Shown here one piece after another: positions 26,996-36,822 of a DNA stretch of 64,000 bases. The stretch covers positions 62,001-126,000 of the forward strand of contig NZ_WEIO01000009.1 of assembly GCF_009183655.1 (NCBI RefSeq), in the 5' to 3' direction. Position 1 is the stretch's first letter, and every line of letters begins with the position of its first letter. The notes under the pieces are model-generated. The model worked only from the letters and a program-made list of their open reading frames with translations, searched no databases and had not been told where the DNA came from. A program made the translations under genes and the position numbers. This DNA comes from Bacillus aerolatus. GTDB taxonomy: Bacteria > Bacillota > Bacilli > Bacillales > Domibacillaceae.

Positions 26996-27271
26996 ATGGA
27001 GGACCACACAAAAATGAGCTGGAAAAATGACAATGGTATCTCTCGATTGCGTAATTCTGTAGAAAATGTAACGACAGCTGTAGGACAAGCTCAATCGCAT
27101 CCTACTCAGCAATTGATCCAACAAGCGCAAAATATGATTGATCGAGCAGATAATGCGGTCAGTAATGCTCTTCAAAATAGTGAACATCTGGAATCCGTTA
27201 ATAGTCTTCAAGAGCAGTTGAATCAAAATAAGGAGCAATTACAGCAGTTGCAGCCGCTAAAGGATGAATAA
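26996..27271 (+). CDS. Small Gln/Asn-rich helical protein, unknown
   Basis: 91 residues with AAGGAGG 8 bases before ATG 26996; the frame's earlier start at 26939 has none. The protein is hydrophilic and predicted all-helical with a coiled-coil C-terminal half (LQEQLNQNKEQLQQLQ). There is no signal or membrane segment. It is followed by its own terminator. I do not recognise the family. Confidence 0.7.
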   Translation: MEDHTKMSWKNDNGISRLRNSVENVTTAVGQAQSHPTQQLIQQAQNMIDRADNAVSNALQNSEHLESVNSLQEQLNQNKEQLQQLQPLKDE

Positions 27272-27321
27272 AGAAAAAATATTTGGCAACATGCAGCAAA
27301 ATCATTTTGAATAAGAGGAAG

Positions 27322-27358
27322 AAGCTCACCAGAATTTATCATTGGTGAGCTTTTTTAG
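27322..27358 (+). terminator. Terminator
   Basis: AAGCTCACC/GGTGAGCTT with a 13-base loop and six T. Confidence 0.85.
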
Positions 27359-27537
27359 TATTTGGAGTCTGATCTGATGAATTTTAATTTTCTGAAAAGT
27401 TTTTAAAGAATTCGTTAAGCAAATATAAAGAAATAATAACAACTGTTAAGAATTGTAAAAGAGCCTTTTAATTTTCTTTAAAGCTTGTATGATAATCTTG
27501 TAACTCAAATTGGAACAATCGGGGAGGCAAAGGAAAG

Positions 27538-27741
27538 ATGAGAAACCTTAAACAATGGCTTTTAGTATTAATGGCATCTTTCATGTTAATGGGTATTGCC
27601 ACAGGTTGCAGCAGCGATAATACTGAAACAGACGGAACGGGAACGGAAGAGAATCAAACTACTGAAACAGATGGAACAGAAACGGAAGATGGTACAGAAA
27701 CTGAAGAAGAGACACAAACAGAAGAAGATAGCCAAAAATAA
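27538..27741 (+). CDS. Small acidic lipoprotein with Thr-Glu repeats
   Basis: 67 residues. The signal peptide ends in a lipobox-like ATGC (cysteine at residue 23). The mature part is almost only Thr, Glu, Asp, Gly and Gln in near-repeats (TETDGTETEDGTETEEETQT), so it is a disordered, strongly negative surface tail. GGGAGGCAAAGGAA precedes the ATG. Such small lipoproteins are common in Bacillaceae and have no known role. Confidence 0.75.
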   Translation: MRNLKQWLLVLMASFMLMGIATGCSSDNTETDGTGTEENQTTETDGTETEDGTETEEETQTEEDSQK

Positions 27742-27784
27742 GAAAGCGGGGGGCTAGGCCATTATTGGTCCAGCCCCTTAAAAA

Positions 27785-27826
27785 AGGAGCCATGTCCTCG
27801 ATTTAAAGGGCATGGCTCCTTTTTTA
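27785..27826 (+). terminator. Terminator after the acidic lipoprotein
   Basis: AGGAGCCATG pairs with CATGGCTCCT, followed by six T. A weaker GGGGCTAGGCC/GGTCCAGCCCC hairpin lies just before it. Confidence 0.85.
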
Positions 27827-27887
27827 AGTCATTATAAGGGTGAATGTCCACTACGGAAAAGCCCTAGCGATAAATATCTAAAAAAAC

Positions 27888-27914
27888 TAAATAACTGTCT
27901 AGTTTTGTCGATAA
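27888..27914 (+). promoter_or_regulatory. SigD-type promoter of the chemoreceptor
   Basis: TAAA (27888-27891), exactly 15 bp, GTCGATAA (27907-27914), close to the SigD consensus TAAA-N15-GCCGATAT used by motility and chemotaxis genes. Confidence 0.7.
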
Positions 27915-27966
27915 ATAAATATGTGATTTATTTTTTGATGTTTTAAAAAACTTTGAGGTGAAACTT

Positions 27967-29943
27967 GTGAATTTGAAAAGGAAGCTTATTGTTTGGTTTA
28001 TTGTTGTAGCTGTTGTAGCCATTGTGCCTATAACAATTCTAGGTCTCAAAAGTGTTGAAAAACAGGCCACTCAGAGAATTGATGCCAAATTGTCAGGGAC
28101 TGTGGATGCGGCTGCCAGTGAGTTGAACGGCTGGATTGAGAGCAATACGAAAGTGGTGGAGACGATTGGCACGGTCATTCAGGATGCGGTGCCGAAGGAG
28201 CAAGTGAAGAATACTCATTTGCAGGCGTTCCAAAGGGACTCTAACTCACAGAATATCTCGGCTCTCTTCGTCGGCTATGAAGACGGGACATTCATTGATG
28301 GCTCAGGCTGGGTACCGGAAAGCGGTTATGATGCGCGAACAAGGCCGTGGTACGCGGAAGTGAAAAAGTCGGGCAAACTGAGCTATTCAGATCCGTACTT
28401 GGAAAAGGTAACAAATTCATCTACTGTATCGATCAGCGTACCGTTGTTAAATAAAAACGGTGGTTTTGAAGGAGTGATTGCGGGAGAGGTCAATTTGTCT
28501 ACGATTACGGATACGATCAAAAAAGTCAAATTAGATGGTGATGGCTATGCGTTCCTCATCGATAAGAACAGTACGATTCTTAGTCATCCCGATGATAAAT
28601 TGTTTAACAAAAAAATGTTGGATGATGCTAATCTGAAACCGCTCGTTGTTGACATGTTAGCTAGTGAATCTGGAAAAAAGGAGTACGTAGTTCAAAACGA
28701 AGAAAGATTGATGATGTACAAAAAAATCCCGAGCACAGACTGGGTAGTGGCTGCTTCGGTTTCTAAAGACGCGGCTTATAAAGAATTTTACTCTCTGCGA
28801 AATCAATATGTACTGATGAGTATAGGAACATTGATCATCGTGGCTTTTCTTGCTTTTATGATTGCAACGAGAATGGTAAAGCCACTCGTCAGACTTAAAG
28901 AAACATCTCAAAAAATGTCTCAAGGTGATTTAACGGCTCATGTAGCTGTGAAGGGAAGAGATGAAATCGCAGACTTGGGCCATTCATTTAACGCTATGTC
29001 CGATAATTTAAGGGGACTCATTCAAAAGGTGGCTGATTCTGCAGTTATTGTAGATTCAACCTCTCAGAATGTGTACAATCATGCGGAAAACACCGGAAGA
29101 ATAGCGGAACAAATTTCAACTGCTGTAGAAGAACTTGCTAATGGATCGGCTGAGCAGGCACAGTCCGTACACTCGGGCTCGGAGATGGTGGCAGGCATGA
29201 CAGAATCTGTACATAGCATCTCACAAAATGTTGAACAAACGGTCCATATGATAGATGAAGCGAACCATGCAATGAAGAACGGGGTTGAGATCGTCGTCAA
29301 TCAAGTCGATCTGGCAAAAGAAAGTAGAGATACCACCATTCGTGTGGGAGAATCTATTGAGCTATTAGCTGAAAAATCTCAAAAGATTGAAGAAATTGTA
29401 GGTGTTATTCATAATATTGCGGAGCAAACGAATCTGCTTTCTCTTAATGCTGCCATTGAAGCTGCACGTGCCGGTGAACACGGAAAAGGTTTCTCCGTGG
29501 TGGCCGAAGAGGTTAGGAAGCTGGCCGAACAATCAGCGGTTTCGAGCGAGAGCATTATCGCATTGATTAAGGAAATACAGTATGCCAGTAAGAAGAGTGT
29601 AAGCGAAGTTGCAACGGCAATAGATGTAGCGCAGAAACAAGAAGCTGCAGTGAACGAAACGAAAGCGTCTTTTGATAAGATCGAACAATCAGTTGAAGGA
29701 ATTGTTGTCCAAATTCAGGAAGTGTCTTCGGCTGCGGAAGATTTGCATATGAATGCTTCTAATATCTCTGAAGTCATCTCTAATGTTGCTGCGGTGGCAG
29801 AAGAAAGTGCAGCCTCTACCGAAGAAGTCGCTGCCTCAACACAGGAGCAGGCGACTTCGGTCATGAAAATATCGGAACTGTCCGAAGATTTAACGCAAAA
29901 TGCCGATGTCCTGCTGAAGGAAGTGCAAAAATTCAAGATATAG
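27967..29943 (+). CDS. Methyl-accepting chemotaxis protein (dCache sensor)
   Basis: 658 residues. An N-terminal membrane helix is followed by an extracellular double-Cache domain (about residues 30-275, with the [11 protein letters not shown] ligand motif), a second membrane helix (about 280-300), HAMP, and a long cytoplasmic signalling coiled coil. The CheA/CheW contact tip ([21 protein letters not shown]) is fully conserved. dCache receptors often bind amino acids, with the DxxxRPWY motif contacting the ligand. The GTG at 27967 is chosen because GAGGTGA lies 5 bases upstream. A SigD-type promoter 50 bp earlier fits a motility regulon member. Confidence 0.92.
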   Translation: MNLKRKLIVWFIVVAVVAIVPITILGLKSVEKQATQRIDAKLSGTVDAAASELNGWIESNTKVVETIGTVIQDAVPKEQVKNTHLQAFQRDSNSQNISALFVGYEDGTFIDGSGWVPESGYDARTRPWYAEVKKSGKLSYSDPYLEKVTNSSTVSISVPLLNKNGGFEGVIAGEVNLSTITDTIKKVKLDGDGYAFLIDKNSTILSHPDDKLFNKKMLDDANLKPLVVDMLASESGKKEYVVQNEERLMMYKKIPSTDWVVAASVSKDAAYKEFYSLRNQYVLMSIGTLIIVAFLAFMIATRMVKPLVRLKETSQKMSQGDLTAHVAVKGRDEIADLGHSFNAMSDNLRGLIQKVADSAVIVDSTSQNVYNHAENTGRIAEQISTAVEELANGSAEQAQSVHSGSEMVAGMTESVHSISQNVEQTVHMIDEANHAMKNGVEIVVNQVDLAKESRDTTIRVGESIELLAEKSQKIEEIVGVIHNIAEQTNLLSLNAAIEAARAGEHGKGFSVVAEEVRKLAEQSAVSSESIIALIKEIQYASKKSVSEVATAIDVAQKQEAAVNETKASFDKIEQSVEGIVVQIQEVSSAAEDLHMNASNISEVISNVAAVAEESAASTEEVAASTQEQATSVMKISELSEDLTQNADVLLKEVQKFKI

Positions 29944-29995
29944 GTTATTAGCCGCCATAGCTGGATAGGTGTTTTGGGAAGTATGAGCGTAATAG

Positions 29996-30042
29996 AGTCC
30001 GTCCCCCGCTGTTTTAAACAAGCAGGGGACGGACTTTTTTTC
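29996..30042 (+). terminator. Terminator of the chemoreceptor gene
   Basis: AGTCCGTCCCC-type stem of about 15 bp (29996-30010 with 30021-30035) followed by eight T. Confidence 0.9.
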
Positions 30043-30196
30043 GTTTCAAAAGCCTCAAGTGTTAGGTGGGGGAGTGCTTATTGTTGAACTTCACGTTGCC
30101 TATACAAATAGCATAGCATATGGACAGAGAGGTGAAGACACGTAAACTTATTGATACATTGCTGGAATGTATTTTAATTATAAGGAAGTGAGAAAG

Positions 30197-31852
30197 GTGC
30201 AACTTTTTTATACGGTTCGTCCTGGTGATACATTGTACCAGATTTCAAGGAGGTGGGAACTTCCGGTCGAATCCCTTATTGCAGCAAATAATTTGATTTC
30301 TCCGTATACGATATTTGTGGGCCAACAGTTATCGATTCCGCCAGGTGTCAACGCATATCGCGTGCAGCCGGGGGATACAGTTGTTCGAATTTCTCAAATT
30401 TACGGAGTGCCGGCATTCATTATTATAGAAGCTAATCGGCTTCAGCCTCCTTATGTCATTCAGGTCGGCCAGCTGCTGAAAGTTCCGCCTGGCGTTTCTT
30501 ATTATACGGTTCAACCTGGCGATACGCTGTTTCAGATCGCGAGAAGGTATAACGTGATAACGGGAGGGCGGAGTAATTACGAGCTGATTCGGCAAGTAAA
30601 CCAACTTCCATCCTTCAACTTATTCCCAGGTATGAAATTAACCATTCCTTACGCCCCTCCCGGTGACCAAGGATTGATCGCTTACACGTCTGATCGTAGT
30701 GGACATGACGATATTTGGTTATATAGCCCTCAAAACGGAGGCAATGTACAGTTAACAAACGAATTGGGCGACTCATTCTCAAAACCGATATGGTCGCCGG
30801 ACAGCAGTAAAATCGCTTTTGTAGGGAAGAACAGAATTCTCTATATCATCTTTGTCACTGCCGGTTCAATAGCGAGTATTGACCAGTTGGACGAAGGGGC
30901 TGAATTCGGTTTGGATTGGTCACCAGATAGTGAACGGTTGGCTTATGCGAAGCAGAACCATATGATCTTGTATAACGTTATGTCACACGAATCACAAAGC
31001 ATCAGGCAGCCTGGTGCCTCCAATGTTGAGTGGTTTCCAAGCGGTACGGAGCTGCTGTTTCAAGCACCGGACGCATCAAATATCAGTCAGCTTTTCCGTA
31101 TTCGAACAGATGGAACTGGTAAACAGCAAATAACAAGAAACACGGGCGGTCCTCTCCATAATGCCCGTTTATCTCCCGATGGAACTTTTGCGCTGTATAC
31201 AACTCCTGGTGCCAGTATTTCGATCATTCACACGGTGGAGCTTTTAACAAATAATGTGTATGAAGTGAAGGGAGGACCGCTCGCCAAAAATTATTTCCCG
31301 GAATGGTCCCCTAATTCTTCGCTAATAGCATATAACGCTACTGCTTTTGACGACAGAGGATATTTTTCGCAGATCAGAACTGTGGGACGCCGAGGGGAAG
31401 ATGATCGGATATGGGCGATCTCCAATTGCTTTTCGGCACCTGTCACTTGGTCACCGAATGGAAGGAAAATCGCTTATCTTTCCGGTTGCAAGGAACAGGA
31501 ATTTGCCAATGAGATGTGGGTTGTTGATCTTGAACACCCTGTCCCCATCCGGCTTCTTGAAGGAGCTCGAATCATGTCTTTGCAGTGGTCGCCTTCGCCT
31601 ATTATTGATTTACCTAAAAAGACATATACCAACCCGCTCTACAAAGTTACCTTCCAATATCCGTCACACCGGCAAAAAATAAACAATGAAAGATACGAAG
31701 GAGTTGACGGCTTCTTTCAAATTTCAGCCATTTCCGCACGTCAAAATATTGATGAGGTATGCCGCGGTGAAGCATTCCATCATTTAATGCCCTATGGCTC
31801 AAGCCCCCGTATTAGCCCCCAGTTAGTTTTAAAAAATGATCGAGGAGAATAA
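30197..31852 (+). CDS. Triple-LysM protein with TolB-like beta-propeller
   Basis: 551 residues. Three LysM domains at about 4-48, 53-98 and 102-150, each with a PGDT core, bind peptidoglycan or spore cortex. A TolB/WD40-like propeller follows from about 155 to 480, with repeated WSPDS/WSPNS and IAF/IAY strands. There is no signal peptide, as in several spore-cortex LysM proteins. The GTG at 30197 is preferred (AAGGAAGTGAG upstream); the ATG at 30167 lacks a site. A cell-wall or spore location is likely; the exact function is unknown. Confidence 0.82.
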   Translation: MQLFYTVRPGDTLYQISRRWELPVESLIAANNLISPYTIFVGQQLSIPPGVNAYRVQPGDTVVRISQIYGVPAFIIIEANRLQPPYVIQVGQLLKVPPGVSYYTVQPGDTLFQIARRYNVITGGRSNYELIRQVNQLPSFNLFPGMKLTIPYAPPGDQGLIAYTSDRSGHDDIWLYSPQNGGNVQLTNELGDSFSKPIWSPDSSKIAFVGKNRILYIIFVTAGSIASIDQLDEGAEFGLDWSPDSERLAYAKQNHMILYNVMSHESQSIRQPGASNVEWFPSGTELLFQAPDASNISQLFRIRTDGTGKQQITRNTGGPLHNARLSPDGTFALYTTPGASISIIHTVELLTNNVYEVKGGPLAKNYFPEWSPNSSLIAYNATAFDDRGYFSQIRTVGRRGEDDRIWAISNCFSAPVTWSPNGRKIAYLSGCKEQEFANEMWVVDLEHPVPIRLLEGARIMSLQWSPSPIIDLPKKTYTNPLYKVTFQYPSHRQKINNERYEGVDGFFQISAISARQNIDEVCRGEAFHHLMPYGSSPRISPQLVLKNDRGE

Positions 31853-31940
31853 TTTGAATTATTTAACTTATTGATTTGTGTAGATACGAAGGGTGGGAGT
31901 TGTTATACTTTGTTTTATTCATTTGAAAGGAAAAAACATT

Positions 31941-33251
31941 ATGAAGCCCCTTACTCCAAAAGAACTTATTTTTATTAGTTTTATGTTATTTTCTATGTTT
32001 TTTGGAGCGGGTAATTTAATATTTCCCGCTTTTTTAGGCCGGTCTGCCGGTCATGATATTTGGCTGGCTTTAGCAGGGTTTATTATTTCGGCTGTCGGTC
32101 TTCCTATTCTTGGGGTTTTAACTGTAGCGAAAGCAGGCAGTTTCGAAGCGCTTACGAAAAAAGTGCATCCTCTGTTTGCCGTTATTTTCCCGTTTCTAAT
32201 TTATATTTCAATCGGCCCTGGGCTGGCTATTCCGCGTGCTGGAACGATTGCCTTTGAGATGGGCATGAAACCGTTTGTTCCTGAAACGCTGGCCACTCAG
32301 TCCTATATGTTGCTGCTTTATACGATTGTTTTCTTTAGTGTCGTTTTATGGTTAAGTTTATCTCCTTCCAAACTCGTCGATCGATTTGGAAAGTTATTGA
32401 CTCCGATTCTTTTGTGCATAATTTTTATCATCTTTATTAAGAGCCTGTTCACGCCGATAGGTTCGTTTAGTGCTCCTTCTGGGAATTATCAAGACGGCCC
32501 TCTTATTAAAGGTTTTTTAGACGGCTACTTAACAATGGATGCATTGGCGGCGCTTGTGTTTGGAATTGTAGTTGCTAATACGATTCGTGCTAAAGGTGTA
32601 GAAGATCCTAAGAAGGTTTCTAAATATATGATGATAGCCGGAATTGGAGCCGGAACATTGCTTGCGGTCATCTATAGCATTCTAGGCTATCTTGGCGCCT
32701 CAAGTGCTGCACTTGGACAGGCTGATAACGGGGCAAAAGTGTTAACGATTGTCATGAATGAACTTTTCGGTCAGGCTGGGACGATCATGCTGGGAGCATT
32801 ATTTACACTCGCTTGTCTATGCGTATCAATCGGTCTTGTCATTTCCTGCAGTCAATATTTTTCAAGTAATTTATCCGCGTTATCTTATAAAGGATGGGCG
32901 ACTGTGTTAGTTTTATTGAGCACAGTTGTGGCGAATCTAGGATTGACACAAATTCTCGCGGTGTCTGTTCCGATTCTTGGTGCCATTTACCCAATGGCTG
33001 TTGTGCTCATCATTCTTGGATTGTTTGATTCCTATATAAAAAGAACAAAGGCTGTTTATTTTACATCCATTTTGTTAACAGGTTTATTTAGTTTGACAGA
33101 AACGATCAATGTTACGTTCTTATCCCGCTCCCTCGATGCGATTTTAGGGTATTTCCCACTTTACGAGCAAGGGGTTGGCTGGATCGTTCCGTCCCTTCTT
33201 GGGATGGTGATCGGGTTGCTTTGCGGCAAGAAAAAGCAACTGCAAGCCTAA
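31941..33251 (+). CDS. brnQ: Branched-chain amino acid:cation symporter
   Basis: 436 residues with 12 membrane helices, the standard length for BrnQ. The N-terminal FGAGNLIFPAFLGRSAG and the YISIGPGLAIPRAGTIAFE blocks are diagnostic. It imports Leu, Ile and Val with Na+. GAAAGGA precedes ATG 31941, which replaces the upstream GTG frame start at 31893. Only 88 bp separate it from the previous gene and no T-box or CodY-like leader is evident. Confidence 0.93.
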   Translation: MKPLTPKELIFISFMLFSMFFGAGNLIFPAFLGRSAGHDIWLALAGFIISAVGLPILGVLTVAKAGSFEALTKKVHPLFAVIFPFLIYISIGPGLAIPRAGTIAFEMGMKPFVPETLATQSYMLLLYTIVFFSVVLWLSLSPSKLVDRFGKLLTPILLCIIFIIFIKSLFTPIGSFSAPSGNYQDGPLIKGFLDGYLTMDALAALVFGIVVANTIRAKGVEDPKKVSKYMMIAGIGAGTLLAVIYSILGYLGASSAALGQADNGAKVLTIVMNELFGQAGTIMLGALFTLACLCVSIGLVISCSQYFSSNLSALSYKGWATVLVLLSTVVANLGLTQILAVSVPILGAIYPMAVVLIILGLFDSYIKRTKAVYFTSILLTGLFSLTETINVTFLSRSLDAILGYFPLYEQGVGWIVPSLLGMVIGLLCGKKKQLQA

Positions 33252-33322
33252 TAGGACAAAATAAACACAAAAGCGAGCACGGAAAATTATATTGCAAATA
33301 TAAAAAAAGATTTATGTAAAAG

Positions 33323-33366
33323 AACCCTTCTAGACAATGGCGTATAGCCTGTCTAGAAGGGTTTCT
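33323..33366. terminator. Bidirectional terminator, brnQ / RND pump
   Basis: Perfect 14 bp stem AACCCTTCTAGACA/TGTCTAGAAGGGTT with A-rich and T-rich flanks, between convergent genes. Confidence 0.9.
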
Positions 33367-33373
33367 TCTATTA

Positions 33374-36300
33374 TTAACTTACATTTTCAGGTACAGCAGA
33401 AACTTCAGCCCTGGCTTTTTTCCCCTTTTTTCTTAGCCGGTCAAAACGAAAGCGGGAGGTTGTGAACAGGTAGTACACGGCCGGGATCAGCAATAAGGTG
33501 ATAAAGGTGGCAAACATGAGACCGGATATGATCACAGTTGCCAGTGGTGCTTGATAATTGCCGGAAGTACCGGATGCCAGAGCTAAAGGAAGCATTCCGC
33601 CGGCTGTTGTTAAGGTTGTCATGAAAATCGGCCGAATGCGGTTTCTTCCCGCTTCAACAAGTGCATGTTCAACAGAACTCCCTTCTTTGCGGAGCTGATT
33701 TGTCCGGTCAATGAGCAGGATGGCATTGTTTAAAACGATGCCAATAAGCATGACGATCCCCATTCCCGACATAAGGTTAAGCTCCATTTGGGTAATAAAT
33801 AATCCCAGAATAACTCCTACAATCGTCATTGGGATGACCGACATCACGATGAACGGGTGGCCCAAATGGTTAAACTGAACGGCCATCACAAGGTACACTA
33901 AGAAAAGCGCAATCGCTAATACGAAAACCATATCCATAATTAATTCTTGCTGCTGTTCCAGGTCTCCCGCCACAGCGACTGTATATCCTGTCGGGGCCTC
34001 AAAGTCTTCTATTAACTTTTGTACATCCCGATTAACTGCTCCGAGATCTTTTCCTTCAATATCGGCTGAAATGGAGATAAGCCGCTCCCCGTCCACATGG
34101 GAAATTTCATTTGGAGTATCCACACTTTTCAATTCTATAAAGGTAGATAACTTTTGTTCCCCGTCTCGAACAGGAACCTTTAAGTTCAAAAGAGATGCTT
34201 TCGTATTCGTCTCTTCCGCCCATTTTATCGCTAATGGGACGTTTTCGTCATTGATCGTCATCTCGCCGACAGGCGTTTGCAAAAAGGCCTGTTCCATAAA
34301 TTGTTTAATTTGGAGCTGTGACAATCCAGCCTTCTCAATTTCTTCCTGCTTTAATACAACAACCTGCTCCTGAGAAGTGCGTTCCATAGAGTTTGTCACT
34401 CCAACAATCCCATCAACCGCCTGAAGTTCTTTTATAAAACCATCTGCAATTGTCTGTAACTGGTCGAAGCTTTCTCCTTTAATATTCACTTGAACGGGTG
34501 AGCTTCCACCGCCAGACATAACACTCTGGACATTTTCAATCGGCTGTGTTTCCTGCAGCTTGCGTAACGATTTTAGGATTTCTTCATTTATTTCCTTTTG
34601 TTCTCGTTTAATATCATTGCCCTTCGTCATATTGATAATGGTATAAAACATCCCGCCATTATCCATGACGTAATTTGACTCTACGTCTTCAATCGAATAG
34701 AGTGTTTCATTTATTTCTTGTGCAAGTTCTTCTTTCTCCTCAATAGAAAGACCTGTTTCTAAATCGACCATTAACTCAGTATAGCGGTTGAACATATCTG
34801 GCATGATGGTCATTGGTATTTTCGTTACAAGCAATAACGAGCCGATGAACATCATGGAAAAGAGAACAATAACCGCAAAACTGTGGCGCTTTTTCTTAAT
34901 CGTCCAGGATACTGCTCTGCTGTAGCCTCGCAGGAAAGCTCCTTCCTTACGGGATTTCTTTGGTTGCTGAAGCTTCAAAAATTTTTCCGAAAGAGAGGGG
35001 ATAAGTGTAAAAGCTACGATGACGGAGCTTATGAGCGTAATGGCTACAACTGCTGATAACATAATCATGAATTGACCCATTTCGCCCCCGATCAGCCCAA
35101 TCGGCAGAAATACTACAATCGTCGTTAACATGGATGCAATGACAGCTGCAGCCACTTCTTTTGTGCCTTCTAACACAGCATCAAACTTGGTTAGACCCTG
35201 TTCTTTCTTTCTGTATATCGATTCAAGTATAACGATCGAGGAATCGACCATCATTCCGATCCCCAGCCCAAGCCCAATCAATGTTAAAATATTAAAACTA
35301 TAATCAAACATCCACATTGCCGCAAAGGTAAGTAACGCGGAGGTTGGAATCGACAGGCCAATAATAAAGGTAGCCCGGAGGTTACGCAAGAAAAGCAGGA
35401 GAACCGCAATTGCGATGATTCCGCCAATCAAAATATTGTTTGTCACTCCATTAATAGATTCTTTTACATAGTCAGCTTGCGCTACCATTTCGTTTAATTC
35501 AAAGCCTTTAACAAGGTTTTCTTTGCGAATGTTTTCAATTTCAGCACGCACAGCTTCTGCCATTTCAATTTGTGTAACGCCAGAAACACGGCCGACCTGG
35601 ACGAAAATAAAATCCTTCGTTCCATTTTTCCAGACAAAAGAGGAGTTTTCCAGCGGTTGTAAAGAAACATCAGCTACGTCTTTTAATTCAATGAAACCAG
35701 TTTGGGAAGGAACTTTAATGTTTTTTACATCATCAAGGTTCTCTAATTTCGTACTCCAGCGAAGGGAAGGGGATTCCTTATCATTGCTTAATTCGCCTAA
35801 AGTTGCTTCATTGTTTACTTGCTCAATGGCCTGAACCACTTGCATAACATCCAACCCATTTTTCGTCATTTCTTCACGGTCAAATTCAATGGTAACTTCG
35901 TGCTCTAAAATTCCTGCAAGCGATACGTCTCTTACTTCAGGTAATGCTTCTAATCTCGGTTCCAAAACATTCTTCGCAAAGGAGGAGATTTTATCCATAT
36001 TTCCGCCAGATACATCCATGAAAAATTCGTAGTTCTGGCTCGCTCCATATTGCCCTGCTGCGACATCCGTTATTCCGGACATCTCAGCCTTTGAGGAATT
36101 AACAATCGATTCAACTTCCTTGTACAGCTCTTCTCCTCGTCCGCGCTCAAAAGTTATTTGAAGGGAACTTCTACCTATATTCGTTGTTGAGTGGATGCTT
36201 TCCACGCCGTCAATCCCTTCAATTTTCTGTTCCAAGGGAGTTGTAATGGTCCGTTCCACTTCAATGGCAGCCATTTCGCCAGCACTGATCTCCACATAAG

Positions 36301-36433
36301 CACCATCCATCCCTATTGATGGCATTAACTCTTTGTCTAAATTAAAAACCGAATAGCTTCCAATCATTACAACTAAAGCAACCATTAATCCAACTAAAAT
36401 TTTTCTCTGAACAATAAATTTCATTAGTTTCAC
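33374..36433 (-). CDS. RND-family efflux pump (SwrC/AcrB-like)
   Basis: 1,019 residues with the RND pattern: one N-terminal helix, a large porter loop, a block of helices, a second loop and a second block. The intramembrane proton-relay region GLGLGIGMMVDSSIVILE and its counterpart IGIVLNNAILLID are present; the first keeps the acidic residue. Close in type to B. subtilis SwrC, which exports surfactin and other amphiphiles and needs no outer-membrane partner. GTG 36433 is chosen (AAAAGGAG 7 bases upstream); ATG 36439 is too close to the site and 36526 has none. No adaptor gene is adjacent. Confidence 0.9.
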   Translation of the reverse strand: MKLMKFIVQRKILVGLMVALVVMIGSYSVFNLDKELMPSIGMDGAYVEISAGEMAAIEVERTITTPLEQKIEGIDGVESIHSTTNIGRSSLQITFERGRGEELYKEVESIVNSSKAEMSGITDVAAGQYGASQNYEFFMDVSGGNMDKISSFAKNVLEPRLEALPEVRDVSLAGILEHEVTIEFDREEMTKNGLDVMQVVQAIEQVNNEATLGELSNDKESPSLRWSTKLENLDDVKNIKVPSQTGFIELKDVADVSLQPLENSSFVWKNGTKDFIFVQVGRVSGVTQIEMAEAVRAEIENIRKENLVKGFELNEMVAQADYVKESINGVTNNILIGGIIAIAVLLLFLRNLRATFIIGLSIPTSALLTFAAMWMFDYSFNILTLIGLGLGIGMMVDSSIVILESIYRKKEQGLTKFDAVLEGTKEVAAAVIASMLTTIVVFLPIGLIGGEMGQFMIMLSAVVAITLISSVIVAFTLIPSLSEKFLKLQQPKKSRKEGAFLRGYSRAVSWTIKKKRHSFAVIVLFSMMFIGSLLLVTKIPMTIMPDMFNRYTELMVDLETGLSIEEKEELAQEINETLYSIEDVESNYVMDNGGMFYTIINMTKGNDIKREQKEINEEILKSLRKLQETQPIENVQSVMSGGGSSPVQVNIKGESFDQLQTIADGFIKELQAVDGIVGVTNSMERTSQEQVVVLKQEEIEKAGLSQLQIKQFMEQAFLQTPVGEMTINDENVPLAIKWAEETNTKASLLNLKVPVRDGEQKLSTFIELKSVDTPNEISHVDGERLISISADIEGKDLGAVNRDVQKLIEDFEAPTGYTVAVAGDLEQQQELIMDMVFVLAIALFLVYLVMAVQFNHLGHPFIVMSVIPMTIVGVILGLFITQMELNLMSGMGIVMLIGIVLNNAILLIDRTNQLRKEGSSVEHALVEAGRNRIRPIFMTTLTTAGGMLPLALASGTSGNYQAPLATVIISGLMFATFITLLLIPAVYYLFTTSRFRFDRLRKKGKKARAEVSAVPENVS

Positions 36434-36822
36434 AATCATTCTCCTTTTGTCCCAATAGTTTAAAACTACAATCAAGGAAAAAATACCCAAGACAATTATA
36501 CATGCAAAAAATGAGTAATTAACCAATTTTTCATAAAAATAACAAAATATTTAAAAAAATGAAGTTAAGTGAATTTGACGGAGGTGATTGTTACATGTTT
36601 AATTAAAAGGTTAAATTTAACATGTTCTATAGTTCAATCTTATCTTCATTTCTGATCCTTCATAACGAACCAAAGACAGATTTACATCTAAGACTCTAGA
36701 CGTAGAAGAGTATGATAGACAAAGGTGGATTAGAAGAATAGAATGAAGCACTAAGTCCAAGACAAACCATTGTGGTACACTTTAGGTGACTGGAAATGGA
36801 ACATAGATAGGGGTGTACACAA
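36434..36822. promoter_or_regulatory. Divergent intergenic region with inverted repeats
   Basis: It separates the RND pump and hemY promoters. It contains the perfect 12 bp palindrome GTTAAATTTAAC (36610-36621), nested in a looser ACATGTTTAA...TTTAACATGT inverted repeat (about 36593-36625). A repressor site is possible. No gene was found here. Confidence 0.35.

Noticed and set aside
31853-31940. T-box or other leader before brnQ
   Set aside because: Only 88 bp are available and no T-box sequence or terminator is present.
33374-36433. RND pump as an incomplete tripartite system
   Set aside because: Single-gene RND pumps of the SwrC type are normal in Bacillus, so the missing adaptor is not an anomaly.
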